Virus record (IMG/VR): IMGVR_UViG_3300033148_010433
Span: 1 to 36,076 of that record
From: a virus
Length of the DNA: 36,076 nt
Strand: one strand, 5' to 3'
In this document: positions 7,828 to 17,079 of the stretch, piece by piece
How the letters are laid out: every line of letters starts with the position of its first letter
How positions within the stretch are numbered: position 1 is the stretch's first letter
Translations under genes and position numbers: made by a program
The notes under the pieces: model-generated
Databases searched by the model: none
The model's input: the letters and a program-made list of their open reading frames with translations, nothing else
Told to the model about the DNA's origin: nothing

Positions 7828-8538
7828 TTACCCCTGCACGGTATCTGAGCCGTTTCCTGCGTCGTTCACTGATACGACACGATCCCCAGGGTTCGGGGAT
7901 GGGGTATCAGGTATTTCAAGGGGCGATCTTTCTACTGCTTCGAGAGCTTCCAGTATCGGTGAAATATCCCCGACAGTGATCTTGGCTTTGGGGTAAAATA
8001 CTTTGAACCACCCTTTCAGATGGGTGACAGCGGCATCAGACCAACCATACAGAACCACCTGATTAGTTTTCCATGCCCCTATCCCAGCATCGTCGGGGTT
8101 GAATCCCAGGGTATACCCCTTGTCTCTGGCTCCTACGAATAACGCTCGTAGGGGTTCCCCCACGACAGCTTCGTTCAGTAACCAAAAGACCCGTTTGCTC
8201 CGGTGAGCCACCTTCGCGCTATAGTCGTGGGGGGTTTCATCCGGTCGGGTTTGCTTGATGCGTAGCGTGTACCCATCAGGACGGATAATCTCAACCCTGG
8301 TACCAGGATATTTTTCCTCATAGAATTCTGATAGGCTATCCAACCTTTGAGGATTGGCTCCCAGGATACGCACGATTCGTTGTATCCGGTTACCCCCCAC
8401 CCCACCTTCGTGGGGATTGAACGCGGTCGTATAATGCCTGGGTAACTGCACCAGGAACATCGGCCACGCAATATCCTGGGGGATATCTGGGTCAATGTAG
8501 TTTACGTTCTTCTGGTATGCGATTCTTGGTTCTGTCAT
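7828..8538 (-). CDS. Tail-region protein with an internally duplicated unknown domain
   Basis: This 236-residue protein contains two copies of one domain. Residues about 35-84 (HYTTAFNPHEGGVG ... KYPGTRVEI) align with about 142-189 (GYTLGFNPDDAGIG ... FYPKAKITV), sharing YT-x2-FNP, G[VI]G, a hydrophobic strand, an amphipathic helix and YP. A proline-rich linker (PDTPSPNPGD) leads to one unit (VNDAGNGSD) of the repeat seen in the 927-residue fibre. No known family is recognised. It follows the baseplate/tail-tip gene, and a strong AGGAG site precedes the start. A perfect dispersed palindrome lies just upstream (8554-8567). Confidence 0.65.
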   Translation of the reverse strand: MTEPRIAYQKNVNYIDPDIPQDIAWPMFLVQLPRHYTTAFNPHEGGVGGNRIQRIVRILGANPQRLDSLSEFYEEKYPGTRVEIIRPDGYTLRIKQTRPDETPHDYSAKVAHRSKRVFWLLNEAVVGEPLRALFVGARDKGYTLGFNPDDAGIGAWKTNQVVLYGWSDAAVTHLKGWFKVFYPKAKITVGDISPILEALEAVERSPLEIPDTPSPNPGDRVVSVNDAGNGSDTVQG

Positions 8539-8553
8539 CGGGCTAACTCCTAT

Positions 8554-8567
8554 GGTGAAACTTCACC
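8554..8567. repeat. Dispersed palindrome copy (perfect), intergenic
   Basis: GGTGAA-AC-TTCACC followed by GATTAT. It fills the 31-base gap between the tail-tip gene stop and the start of the 236-residue gene, about 16 bases upstream of that ATG. Confidence 0.85.
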
Positions 8568-8569
8568 GA

Positions 8570-10213
8570 TTATCTGCCTAATATAGCGTTCTCTCTTAGT
8601 TTACGCTGCGCCATGAATACCGCAAGGTCATCAGGTAACCCTGTGGATATCGAAAGCTCTTGCTTGTCTGGGTTGTATGTCGTTGCTGTAATCAAGAATG
8701 TCAATCCAGCATCACTGACATCAGCCAAATCTTCCCGAAAGGTTGTTATCCTGATGCGGGTACCGGCCTTTACTTTTGATGCGGGTACCTCCCCATCTTC
8801 TCCCATCAGGTATCCTCTAACCTTGATAGGACCGGATACCATGAAACGAACATCCTTCTTTTGCGCCAGTATCCGTTTGCCGATGCTTAACGCGACAGAT
8901 GCCCCTGTAGTGCCAGCCTTTACGGTAAACTCCTTTTGCCCGTATAAAGAAATCGAATCAGTATCTTTCAACGCGGCATCGTCGTTGGGGGTAGTGATTT
9001 CAACGAAACTATCGTTTTCTGTAGTACGTTCTACGTAGACATAGTTGATAATATCATCGAAATCCTGGGATATCCGAAAGTCGGCTATCAAGTTCGGGTC
9101 GTCAATCCCAATCGTATATTCTGCGTCTCCAGAATCAAGAGATGGGTATTGAGCAAATTTTAGTACAGGGTTGCCGTCTCGGTTAGGGGATTCCTCGCTC
9201 CCCATCAGGGAGAACCCCCAGGGGTTGAAGCTAGAATCACCATGCGCGGCTACCCTGAGTAGGATATCGGCTACTGGCTCTGGTCCATCAGAAAAAAATG
9301 GTTCTAGCGTAAACGTGTTCGCGCTGATTAGCCCATCCCAAGAATCTATTTCAGAGAACAGCGCAATGATATCCCCGGCTATTGATTCGGGGGTGATGGT
9401 ACCTGTCTCGCTGTATACCATCAGGTTAGAAATCTGCATGTATATTTGATCGTCAGTTGACCCATTCTGGGGAGGGGTCTGGGTAGCATCGGAAACGAAT
9501 TCAAAGAAAGCGTATTTTGATGCGATACCCAGCGTAACATTCTTGCTCCCAGAACTGGTAGTGGTGACATTATCTTCCCCTGTGCCAGAGTAAGGGGTTC
9601 CTGCTCGTTTCATCGTGATGCGCCACGTCTGGGATGCCTCATCCATGTCGTAATTCCAGGTTATCCGTTTGACCGTCTCCCCATCGGGCATCACGTAATG
9701 AAATGTATGCCGGTCATACGTGTTGAATTCTTCTTTCTTTGGTACTACCCTGATACGATTGTGCCTGTCTATACTGAACTTGTCGGGGATAACCGCCACC
9801 GCACCACCAGACGCGAAGTACCAGACCTTCGCGCTCATCCTGTTATCAGCCCAACGCTTGTCCAGTGACCTTTTCTTTAGAAGGGCACCCCAGTATCCAA
9901 CTGCCTCAATGACCAGTGCCTGTTTAGCACCGGAGCCAAACTGGAAGCCGATGAAAACTATTTCTCCCTCCCAGACTTGGGTCATGCCGTTGGTTATTTC
10001 TACCCGTTGCCCCCCCCTCCAGGGGTGATTTCTTGTGATGTCAAGGGGAATAACTATTCTCGCGTTCCCATAGATCCCCCCAGGGTAGAAAGTCGAGTAC
10101 CGTGAAATGATCACATTATCCAGCAAGTCGTCATGGTCCGGCACGATGTCTACGGACAACCTGCTGTATATCTTTACCCGTAATTCGTTCTGGGGTATCT
10201 GGGAGCCACGCAT
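8570..10213 (-). CDS. Minor tail / tail-tip hub protein (Gp37-like)
   Basis: This is a 547-residue protein if started at ATG 10213, which overlaps the upstream stop (TAATG) and has a GGGGGG stretch 8-10 bases ahead. A longer start at 10228 has no ribosome site. The N-terminal part (VKIYSRLSVDIVPDHDDLLDNVIISRYSTFYPGG then GQRVEITNG and VWEGEIVFIG) matches the start of siphophage tail-tip hub proteins (Gp37-like / gp27 fold), where the first domain forms part of the central ring. A beta-rich insert (about 180-290) and further hub-like parts (GQKEFTVKAGTTGAS, KAGTRIRITTF) follow. It lies directly after the distal tail protein, the usual position of the hub. No peptidase motif is seen. Confidence 0.65.
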   Translation of the reverse strand: MRGSQIPQNELRVKIYSRLSVDIVPDHDDLLDNVIISRYSTFYPGGIYGNARIVIPLDITRNHPWRGGQRVEITNGMTQVWEGEIVFIGFQFGSGAKQALVIEAVGYWGALLKKRSLDKRWADNRMSAKVWYFASGGAVAVIPDKFSIDRHNRIRVVPKKEEFNTYDRHTFHYVMPDGETVKRITWNYDMDEASQTWRITMKRAGTPYSGTGEDNVTTTSSGSKNVTLGIASKYAFFEFVSDATQTPPQNGSTDDQIYMQISNLMVYSETGTITPESIAGDIIALFSEIDSWDGLISANTFTLEPFFSDGPEPVADILLRVAAHGDSSFNPWGFSLMGSEESPNRDGNPVLKFAQYPSLDSGDAEYTIGIDDPNLIADFRISQDFDDIINYVYVERTTENDSFVEITTPNDDAALKDTDSISLYGQKEFTVKAGTTGASVALSIGKRILAQKKDVRFMVSGPIKVRGYLMGEDGEVPASKVKAGTRIRITTFREDLADVSDAGLTFLITATTYNPDKQELSISTGLPDDLAVFMAQRKLRENAILGR

Positions 10214-12732
10214 TACATAACCCCCCATCTGGGACGGACAATGATGGGATCGAATTTCAGGGTATCAGTGATGGTCATCTCAGAAACATCGTCATTACCC
10301 ATTAAGACCCGTAGTTGGTTCAGCGTGTTGGGCAATAGATGAACCGGGTCGCCTTCCCTGGATATCTTGTCTCCCCATCCTCCGGTAGAATCATTTATCG
10401 CTCTTGCGTAATCCCCCGCTTTATAGACCATATCTTTGAAATCCCCACCCGCATCAGCAACCTTAAATTCTTCCATTGGACGAAACATAATGGCTGTAAA
10501 ATCTAACCAGTACGTCCTGGGGGTTACCTCTCCTGGTCGAGAATGGGAGAAGCCTAGCCCCATCAGGTAGGGGAATTTGCCTGGGGGTGCCAAGAAGCGG
10601 GGAATAATCATCGAATTAGATCGCAACAACCTGAACTGGGATGTTGTCGCCAGTAGAAATTGTCTGACTTTTCCAGTGTAGAAATTGTTGCCAAACAAGA
10701 ACCCAGGGGAGAACGCATATGCGTAGTTTACCGGCTCGGCAAACCTGTGAAACACGTAAAATTCTTTGCCTTCAAATTGTTGATAGTGGTCAACGATATC
10801 AACGGCTGTCCAGGTAGACCCTGATAGGCCAAGGGAAGCGGCCAGATATTCCCCCCCTGATGAGCCACTGTCAACCGTTCCCTGTCTCTCGTCATACAGG
10901 TATATTTCAGGGTCGATGTGATAGTCAAGTGTCAGGTTGGATAAATACATCCTCTTATAAAATGATGGTACCCGACCGAAGGTTAGGTTGTATGTTGTCA
11001 CCGCTGGGTATGAGCCAGGGATACCCCCCACCACGCACCAGTTGTCTCGGGTAGAATCATCGCAATTGTCTACAGTGGAATCACCGGCTTTCGTCCATAG
11101 CCAGGGAATAGGGGATATCTGGTCGCCCTCTCCTGCTACCTCAATCATAGCCAGGGCATCGGCTAATACCTGGGTGGCTGATAGGGAACGATCCCATATC
11201 GTCATGTCCAGTATCGTTGTCTCCAGGTTATCTGCTCCCAGGTAATCCTGACCGATTCCTACGGTGTCAAATAAAGCAGCGGCATACGCACTATTAGACG
11301 CTAACAATACCCCATCAGAGTAGATGGCTTTGAGGGTGTCATCCCAGGTAAAATGTAGAATTAGAACATCGCCGTAATCCCACGAAAAGGCAACCCCCAT
11401 GAAGTCGGCACCAGTTTGAAATACCAGCTCTCCAGCAGATGTGTCGTAATAGATTTCTTGATAGGTAGAACCGACATAGAGAGACATGAGACATCTATCT
11501 TCTGCGGCAGCGACAAGATCGGACGAAGAATAGTTCATCCGCAGCACCAGTCTCGCGCTACCAGCAGGTTTGCCATAATCCCCAGATGTCAAACGCAAAT
11601 CTCCAACAGCACGGCTACCCACCGAGTTGTTTACGGTACCTGCCCAGGAGCATCCCAGAGCATCACCCCAGATGAGGGGGGTGGGATGCAAGGTATTGGC
11701 TGTGTCGCTATCCTCTACCTGGAAACCGTCAATGTATAATCGTCGGTTGTAGCCTACCCTGATACCGACAGTGACGGATGCGCCAGAGCCAGAGAAATCC
11801 TGGTAGACCCGATACCAACCATTTGCTACGGCCACGATATTCGGGGTAGTGGCTACCCCATCGAATATCAGATCGCAATCGGACGTAGTAACGATCCCCC
11901 TATCCGGTCGCTTGACATAGACAGACAGCCGGTTATTGCCGTTGCGCTCAGTGATTGTGCAGGTATAGCGATTGTTCACTATAGATGCGTTGTAGCCAGT
12001 TACGATCATGGACGTATTTCCGAACGCCACGAAATCAGTATCCCTGTTTATAATATCGTTCAGGGTGCTTGTGGCTGTCCACCCTTGTTCTGGGGTATCG
12101 GGAAACATGAATACTGGATTAGGTATTCTGTTCGTCCCTGCTTTCGGGTTCTGTATCCCCCTAGAAAACCCCAGGGGCAACCCGATAGTATCTTCGATAA
12201 TCCCCCCACCTGCTTCGGCTACAAGCTGGTCGATGCCCTCAATAAATGGTTGCAGCTTCAACTGAATCTTGTAATTCACCGTCCGATCCCTGATGGTGCC
12301 CTTCCCCCAGGATTTCATCACTTTCGGAACCTGTCCATGGACGATTTCAAACTTGTTAGCTGCTCCGTATTGTCCCCAGACAGGATCGAAGGGGATTGAA
12401 TTGTCGGGCTTGTACTCGAATATCAGTGGACGATCTGGGGTAACCCCTGCCTGGGATAACCAGGATTCTATCACCCTGGCCGCCTTCCTTATTTCGGAGT
12501 TCTTTGTGCCCCGTATCTGAATTGGTAGGGGGTAATCACTTAGGACAGCCCGTTCGTCTATTAGGGTACCCCCACCCCACCTATTGCCAGATACGCCAGA
12601 GCCTATCAGGTGGTCGAATGTAGTACCAGGGGGGTAGAAAATATCGTCTAGCCGATAGGGATCTGCGTTCAAATCTAGGGTGCGATCCCCTACCCGAAAC
12701 CTAGCAACAACTGTCTCGTAGCCTGTCGTCAT
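10213..12732 (-). CDS. Distal tail protein with carbohydrate-binding and LamG-like domains
   Basis: The protein has 839 residues. Residues 1-190 resemble a distal tail (Dit-like) domain, with TTFDHLIGSGVSGNRWGGGTLIDERAVLSDYPLPI. Residues about 205-345 look like a carbohydrate-binding beta-sandwich (NRIPNPVFMFPDTPEQGW ... YNRRLYIDGFQVEDSD). Residues about 385-535 form a concanavalin/LamG-like lectin domain (RLVLRMNYSSSD, HFTWDDTLKAIYSDGVLLASN, LDMTIWDRSLSATQV). The C-terminal 300 residues are beta-rich and end in KFDPIIVRPRWGVM. It follows the tape measure gene by 2 bases. Host glycan binding at the tail tip is likely (inferred from the lectin folds). Confidence 0.7.
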   Translation of the reverse strand: MTTGYETVVARFRVGDRTLDLNADPYRLDDIFYPPGTTFDHLIGSGVSGNRWGGGTLIDERAVLSDYPLPIQIRGTKNSEIRKAARVIESWLSQAGVTPDRPLIFEYKPDNSIPFDPVWGQYGAANKFEIVHGQVPKVMKSWGKGTIRDRTVNYKIQLKLQPFIEGIDQLVAEAGGGIIEDTIGLPLGFSRGIQNPKAGTNRIPNPVFMFPDTPEQGWTATSTLNDIINRDTDFVAFGNTSMIVTGYNASIVNNRYTCTITERNGNNRLSVYVKRPDRGIVTTSDCDLIFDGVATTPNIVAVANGWYRVYQDFSGSGASVTVGIRVGYNRRLYIDGFQVEDSDTANTLHPTPLIWGDALGCSWAGTVNNSVGSRAVGDLRLTSGDYGKPAGSARLVLRMNYSSSDLVAAAEDRCLMSLYVGSTYQEIYYDTSAGELVFQTGADFMGVAFSWDYGDVLILHFTWDDTLKAIYSDGVLLASNSAYAAALFDTVGIGQDYLGADNLETTILDMTIWDRSLSATQVLADALAMIEVAGEGDQISPIPWLWTKAGDSTVDNCDDSTRDNWCVVGGIPGSYPAVTTYNLTFGRVPSFYKRMYLSNLTLDYHIDPEIYLYDERQGTVDSGSSGGEYLAASLGLSGSTWTAVDIVDHYQQFEGKEFYVFHRFAEPVNYAYAFSPGFLFGNNFYTGKVRQFLLATTSQFRLLRSNSMIIPRFLAPPGKFPYLMGLGFSHSRPGEVTPRTYWLDFTAIMFRPMEEFKVADAGGDFKDMVYKAGDYARAINDSTGGWGDKISREGDPVHLLPNTLNQLRVLMGNDDVSEMTITDTLKFDPIIVRPRWGVM

Positions 12733-12734
12733 TC

Positions 12735-15689
12735 TTATACTCCAGCGGCTTGGTGTAACCTAGCCAATTCCGCAATCTTCGTAGCCACTTCTTCGGCTAT
12801 TTCATCTGGGGATGCGGTTGCGCCTTCGATGGTTATATACGCCTCTATTATCACTGGTGAACTTTCACCGATATCCCCAGCATACCCCCCATTACCCAGG
12901 GGTTCGATGTCGGTGATCGCACTACCCACTACGGATGCTGCGGCATCCCTGATTTCATCGGCACCGGATAGGATGCCAAGTGCGATCCCCTGTGCAAACG
13001 GATACCCGATTTCACGCATCGGTTTCTTGGCTGGGGATGATGCCTCCGTCTCTGCTCTTGCGGCGGCCATCGCATCCCTGACAACCTGTGCGGCTGCGGC
13101 GGCTATCTCGTAGGATTTCGATAGGATACCCACCCCAATACCAGAAGCGATGTAACCACCAGCGGTTTCAAATCCAGTCCGGTAACTTCTGATAGTGGAC
13201 TGTGCCTCTGTCAATCCTGTGGAGATGTTAGTATTGACCGATGTCATAGCCGTATCGGTAGCGGTGGCTATCCCTGTCATGGTTGTATCGGTTTCACCCA
13301 GGATGGTACCCATCTCTGTGGTGGTCATGGTAGACATCGTTGTCATCCCTGTATCGAAGGCAGTAACGGTCAACCCCATGTTCTCGGTAGCACCGTCTTT
13401 GATTAGGATAAATTGCTCCTGCATAACGGTGGCTGTGGTGACCGTTTCATCGTCTACGATCCCCATCTTGTCGATATACCGTTGCTGTTCACCAGTCAAG
13501 GCTACGACCGATTCCCCGGTACCCTGGTTGGCTACGTCCATTGCGTTGTTCGCTTCCACAATCCTACCAGCGGTATCCGCAGCAAGGTCGAGGTCTTGGA
13601 TGAAACCGGATAGTTCTGTCCTCATATCGGCTACTGATATATTCCCGGCTACGTAGGATTGTGCCAGGGTATTGATCTTCTCCTGTATCAGAGCAGATTT
13701 CAAAGCAGCTTCTGCGGCTTCCTCACTGTATACCCCTAGAGCCTGTCCCAGTACTGCCATCCCAACCGCACCCACCCCCGCATCACTGGCAGCTTTCAGC
13801 ATCGCTTGGTTCAGGGTATCCTGGTTCATGGTACCAGTGAGGACAGCGGGTTCACCTTCTTCGATGACGTTATAAAAGAAGTTGGCTCCGTCTGCTCCCT
13901 GGACAGCGGCAGCAAAGTAATCCCCCACCCTAGCGGTTGCATCAGCAATAGCGGTAGCGTAATCTATTGCGGCTTGGGTAGCTTCTTCGCGAGCGATTTT
14001 TTCATCTTCCATCGCTTGATTCGCCTGTCGTACCATCGCTGCGTTTCTGTTGATACGCATGGCTTCCTCATCAGATTGCAACATCCTACGTTGCATACTA
14101 TCAGCCATGTCAACGTTCGTCTCAAATAGCCCCTCCAGTATTTCATCCTGGGTGAGCATTACTTTGTTGTTCGCCTCTATTGCTTCGGTCGTGTCATCGA
14201 CATTACCAGCAAACGCAGCATACTGTTTATTCAGAGCATCAGCTCTGATATCTGCTTGCTCCTGTAGGTCAATGGCTGCTCGTAGTTCTGTAATCTGTCC
14301 GGTCCACCCATCCTCTAACAACCCCAGGGCAATATGCAATCTGGCTATCGACCTTTCTTGGGATAGGTTACCAGCCATATGATCAAGCCCCTCATCTGTT
14401 ACGGCTTTGATCAAGAGTTTAGAAAGTGCCTGTTCTTTGTTGTATCCCCTAACAGCATCGGATGAATCTTGAAGGCTACTAGAGGTATCAGTGATCTGTC
14501 CCCGGTACTCGTCCAGGGATGATGCAACTGTCTTATTGATTTTCGTGGCCGACATATTCTCGACTTCCCATTCCAGGATAGAAATCTTGGCATCGAGAAA
14601 CTTTCTTCGTAATGGCTCCAGAGATTCGCCCATCAGTATCTTGAAAGCGGCGGCTAGTGATGCCGCCCGTTCTTCCTGCCGTAGTAGGGCTTCGTTCATC
14701 ACATCGGCAGCTTCTGTAGTAGCCCCTTCTGCGTTCTCCGCGTTCTGTAATTCTGTAGTGAATTTTTCTGCACCACTACCAGTTAGTTGCAATGCCCCTT
14801 GTGCGGCCATGATACTGCCGAACAGGTCCATCATGGCTACCCCCTGGTCGGCCGCAGCCTGTTCCATCAGGATCATAGCATCCTGTAGGTTACCCCCCTG
14901 TTCGATGAATTGTGCGAACCCCACCCCCGCAACCTGCTTAAAAGCATCTGATGTCTTGGTCCCTTCTACCGCTAATTCCTGTAGGATTGCGCGTATCTGA
15001 GTAGCTGCCTGTCTGGTGGGGGTACCCTGTGCTGTCATCGTGGCTATCGCGGCTGTTAGGTTACCGAACTCAAGCCCCAGGGATGCGGCAACAGGTACCA
15101 TCTGGAACAGTCGATCAGACATCTCTTTGAAGGTGGTCTTACCACCCTTGACAGCGGCAAACATCACATCACTGGCTTCCGCTGCTGAGATAACTCCTGG
15201 TCCGTAAGCGTTAACGACAGTGGTCAACCCATCAACGGCTGTGGACAAATCAGTTACCCCAGCCAGGGCTGTTTCGTGGGCTGTCTCCAAGAACTCGAAC
15301 ACGTTCTCCTGGGGGACACCGGCTGATATCGCTTGGTACAAAGCAGGGACAATCTCGTCTGTCATCCTACCCATTGAAGTAGATAACCGGAGAACATCTG
15401 CTTCCATCCCAACCATCGCCACTTCGGATATCCCAGGGAGCAAGGTGTAGACTTCTTTGATCCCTTCCTCAAACTGCTCAAAGGCTTGGATTGACTCGGC
15501 CATCAATTTCTTGATAGCACCAGCCGCCTTCATGATCCCCCCCACTAAGCCGATGCCAATAGCAACCTTCCCAATCTGGGATACCATGTCACCGAATTTA
15601 TCGGTTTTCTTAGTGGACCGATCAAGCGATTTCTCGTAATGCTCGGTATCACCCTGTATCTTGACAGCAAGTTTTGCTAGGGTTGTCAC
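12735..15689 (-). CDS. Tail tape measure protein
   Basis: This 984-residue protein is alanine- and helix-rich. The N-terminal coil (KIQGDTEHYEKSLDRSTKKTDKF) is followed by a hydrophobic segment (VAIGIGLVGGIMKAAGAI). The TP901-type tape measure core (PhageMin_Tail family) comes next: AFEQFEEGIKEVYTLLPG, YQAISAGVP, TTVVNAYG and GNLTAAIATMTAQGTP. The C-terminus has the typical duplicated IASGIGVGI / FAQGIALGILSGADEI with ASSPAKKPMREIG. At about 1.5 angstrom per residue the tail would be near 150 nm, suggesting a siphovirus. It follows the G/GT chaperone frame by one base. A perfect dispersed palindrome lies near its 3-prime end, read as GESSP. Confidence 0.92.
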   Translation of the reverse strand: MTTLAKLAVKIQGDTEHYEKSLDRSTKKTDKFGDMVSQIGKVAIGIGLVGGIMKAAGAIKKLMAESIQAFEQFEEGIKEVYTLLPGISEVAMVGMEADVLRLSTSMGRMTDEIVPALYQAISAGVPQENVFEFLETAHETALAGVTDLSTAVDGLTTVVNAYGPGVISAAEASDVMFAAVKGGKTTFKEMSDRLFQMVPVAASLGLEFGNLTAAIATMTAQGTPTRQAATQIRAILQELAVEGTKTSDAFKQVAGVGFAQFIEQGGNLQDAMILMEQAAADQGVAMMDLFGSIMAAQGALQLTGSGAEKFTTELQNAENAEGATTEAADVMNEALLRQEERAASLAAAFKILMGESLEPLRRKFLDAKISILEWEVENMSATKINKTVASSLDEYRGQITDTSSSLQDSSDAVRGYNKEQALSKLLIKAVTDEGLDHMAGNLSQERSIARLHIALGLLEDGWTGQITELRAAIDLQEQADIRADALNKQYAAFAGNVDDTTEAIEANNKVMLTQDEILEGLFETNVDMADSMQRRMLQSDEEAMRINRNAAMVRQANQAMEDEKIAREEATQAAIDYATAIADATARVGDYFAAAVQGADGANFFYNVIEEGEPAVLTGTMNQDTLNQAMLKAASDAGVGAVGMAVLGQALGVYSEEAAEAALKSALIQEKINTLAQSYVAGNISVADMRTELSGFIQDLDLAADTAGRIVEANNAMDVANQGTGESVVALTGEQQRYIDKMGIVDDETVTTATVMQEQFILIKDGATENMGLTVTAFDTGMTTMSTMTTTEMGTILGETDTTMTGIATATDTAMTSVNTNISTGLTEAQSTIRSYRTGFETAGGYIASGIGVGILSKSYEIAAAAAQVVRDAMAAARAETEASSPAKKPMREIGYPFAQGIALGILSGADEIRDAAASVVGSAITDIEPLGNGGYAGDIGESSPVIIEAYITIEGATASPDEIAEEVATKIAELARLHQAAGV
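12856..12869. repeat. Dispersed palindrome copy (perfect), in tape measure gene
   Basis: GGTGAA-CT-TTCACC followed by GATATC; read as Gly-Glu-Ser-Ser-Pro. Confidence 0.82.
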
Positions 15690-15690
15690 G

Positions 15691-16077
15691 TTACTTTTTC
15701 CCCGTTAAAGCCATCTTGAATTTGTTCCAAAGATCCCAATCCTTTGCCTTCCTATCGTCAACGGTACTATCCCAGGGATTAGGCTCAACGTCCTCATCCT
15801 GGGGTTGCCGTTCTAAGATTTCGGGTAGGATAAAATACTCTGGTACAAAGTCTTGCCATGTCAACGGTTTCGCGCCCTTTCTCCTGTTTGAGTTATAGGT
15901 TATGGCAGCGTGTTCCGCTAGTAACCTGATGGCTGAGTTCTCCCAGCGGGGGTCTAAAGTATACGATGCTTTATAGTCGGAGAATTCTCGCGACGTTATC
16001 TGGGTTTGCAGTAGCCGGATGGGGATTCCCAAGTCCCGGCTAAGAATTAACCAGAACCGTCGCTCTGGCCGTTTCCC
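15691..16077 (-). CDS. Tail assembly chaperone, frameshifted extension (lambda T-like part of GT)
   Basis: The frame runs from the slippery site at 16077-16071 to a stop at 15691, giving 126 residues after the shift. It has no good independent start: the first initiation codon is a TTG at 16032 without a ribosome site. The frame is open upstream across the end of the 163-residue chaperone. It contains RENSAIRLLAEHAA-type helices and a charged end (ALTGKK). A -1 shift would give a 282-residue fusion beginning at 16538, close to the 279 residues of lambda GT. It lies between the tail tube and tape measure genes, exactly where such pairs occur. Confidence 0.75.
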   Translation of the reverse strand, partial: GKRPERRFWLILSRDLGIPIRLLQTQITSREFSDYKASYTLDPRWENSAIRLLAEHAAITYNSNRRKGAKPLTWQDFVPEYFILPEILERQPQDEDVEPNPWDSTVDDRKAKDWDLWNKFKMALTGKK

Positions 16078-16538
16078 AAGTCTGCAACGTCCTCATCGTC
16101 TGCGTCCTCATCGTCAACGATCCCAGATATCACCCTAACTTCTGTGGACACTTTCTCGATTCCACGCGCACCCAGGTTAGACAGCTTCTTTACATCCCTG
16201 GGGGTAAAGAGCATCTTGGCTGTGGCACCGTTCGGGGCTGGAGCGTTACCATCTTCAACATCGGTAATGCTCGGTCCTTCGATACATCCCATAGCCACCA
16301 ACCTAGCGCGGGAGCCAATCAGGGTAATCTGTCGCTTTTGCCCACGACCCTTCACCAGACTAGCTTCAAACCTATCGCGTTCGATGCCTGTCAATTCTCG
16401 TACCCAGACACCCCCACCCCATTCGGGTACGCTTACCCACTTCACCTCTAACACAACTTTCTGTGAGAGGATATCAGTAGCGGATAATGCTTTGATCCCC
16501 TGGGGTTGCTGTTCTTTTATCTTGTTATCTTCGGGCAT
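16047..16538 (-). CDS. Tail assembly chaperone (lambda G-like)
   Basis: This 163-residue acidic protein has a predicted alpha/beta core (LSQKVVLEVKWVSVPEWGGGVWVRELTGIERDRFE) and a very acidic tail (DDEDADDEDVADLG). This matches tail assembly chaperones that bind and solubilise the tape measure protein. The slippery heptamer GGGAAAC lies seven codons before the stop. The gene has an AGGAGAA ribosome site and is preceded by the gap holding a palindrome (16559-16572) and a hairpin (16597-16634). Confidence 0.75.
   Translation of the reverse strand: MPEDNKIKEQQPQGIKALSATDILSQKVVLEVKWVSVPEWGGGVWVRELTGIERDRFEASLVKGRGQKRQITLIGSRARLVAMGCIEGPSITDVEDGNAPAPNGATAKMLFTPRDVKKLSNLGARGIEKVSTEVRVISGIVDDEDADDEDVADLGNGQSDGSG
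16071..16077 (-). other. Programmed -1 ribosomal frameshift site GGGAAAC
   Basis: On the minus strand the zero-frame codons are TTG GGA AAC. The heptamer G-GGA-AAC is an ideal X-XXY-YYZ slippery site, one base different from the lambda G/T site GGGAAAG. After a -1 slip the ribosome reads GGG AAA CGG and continues in the open downstream frame to 15691. The frames differ by exactly -1. Confidence 0.8.
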
Positions 16539-16558
16539 GTTGTTCTCCTAGTCTTACA

Positions 16559-16572
16559 GGTGAAACTTCACC
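16559..16572. repeat. Dispersed palindrome copy (perfect), intergenic
   Basis: GGTGAA-AC-TTCACC followed by GATATA. It lies 21 bases upstream of the tail chaperone start, between the tail tube gene and the chaperone. Confidence 0.85.
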
Positions 16573-16596
16573 GATATACGTCAATAGCCCCCTATC

Positions 16597-16634
16597 CCTG
16601 GGGACTGATACCGTCAAATGGCACCAGTCCCAGG
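16597..16634 (-). terminator. Hairpin after tail tube gene, possible attenuator
   Basis: CCTGGGGACTG pairs with CAGTCCCAGG (10 bp with one bulge, loop about 17). There is no U-tract after it on the minus strand. It lies just downstream of the highly expressed tail tube gene and may reduce read-through or stabilise the upstream mRNA end. Confidence 0.4.
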
Positions 16635-16647
16635 AAGGGATTATATG

Positions 16648-17067
16648 CTAGGTGATTGTCGGTGCGCCAGTCGGGGCAAAGGTCATGTTCATCTGGTAGT
16701 ATTGGTCCTTCTGGGACACCCTACCCATAACCTCAACATGAGCCGCGAAACGTATTGTCTCGCTTGCATCCGGAGACTGGATTTCAAAGTTCGTGGGGGT
16801 GGTACGGCCAAAGGCTGATACCAACTCTACGTGCTGGGCATCTGTATCATCCCACCCTAACACGACATTGAAAGTCGCCAGTTCGCGCATCCCTGAATCC
16901 TGTTTCTCCATGTAACCCTGGGGAGAATCATGGGCTGTGATATCCGATAGGATTTTTCGGATTTCTGGAAAGTCTGCGTCAATCACAGTAGCGATTGCGT
17001 TGTATACCCCAACAGGGGGTTGCTCCTCAATGGAGAATGTTAAGCCAAAGCCGATTGAAGTGGTCAT
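16648..17067 (-). CDS. Major tail (tube) protein
   Basis: This 139-residue protein has the size and beta-rich pattern of siphophage tail tube proteins: FGLTFSIEEQPPVGVYNAIATVIDADFPEI, a polar loop with HDSPQGYMEKQDSGM, then LATFNVVLGWDDTDAQHVELVSAF, and a final strand run VEVMGRVSQKDQYYQMNMTFAPTG. The 'specific D/H-S-P loop followed by a strand F-x-V' arrangement is that of the lambda gpV N-domain family. It lies between the tail terminator and the tail chaperone pair, the canonical position. Confidence 0.8.
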   Translation of the reverse strand: MTTSIGFGLTFSIEEQPPVGVYNAIATVIDADFPEIRKILSDITAHDSPQGYMEKQDSGMRELATFNVVLGWDDTDAQHVELVSAFGRTTPTNFEIQSPDASETIRFAAHVEVMGRVSQKDQYYQMNMTFAPTGAPTIT

Positions 17068-17079
17068 TGTGAACCTCCG

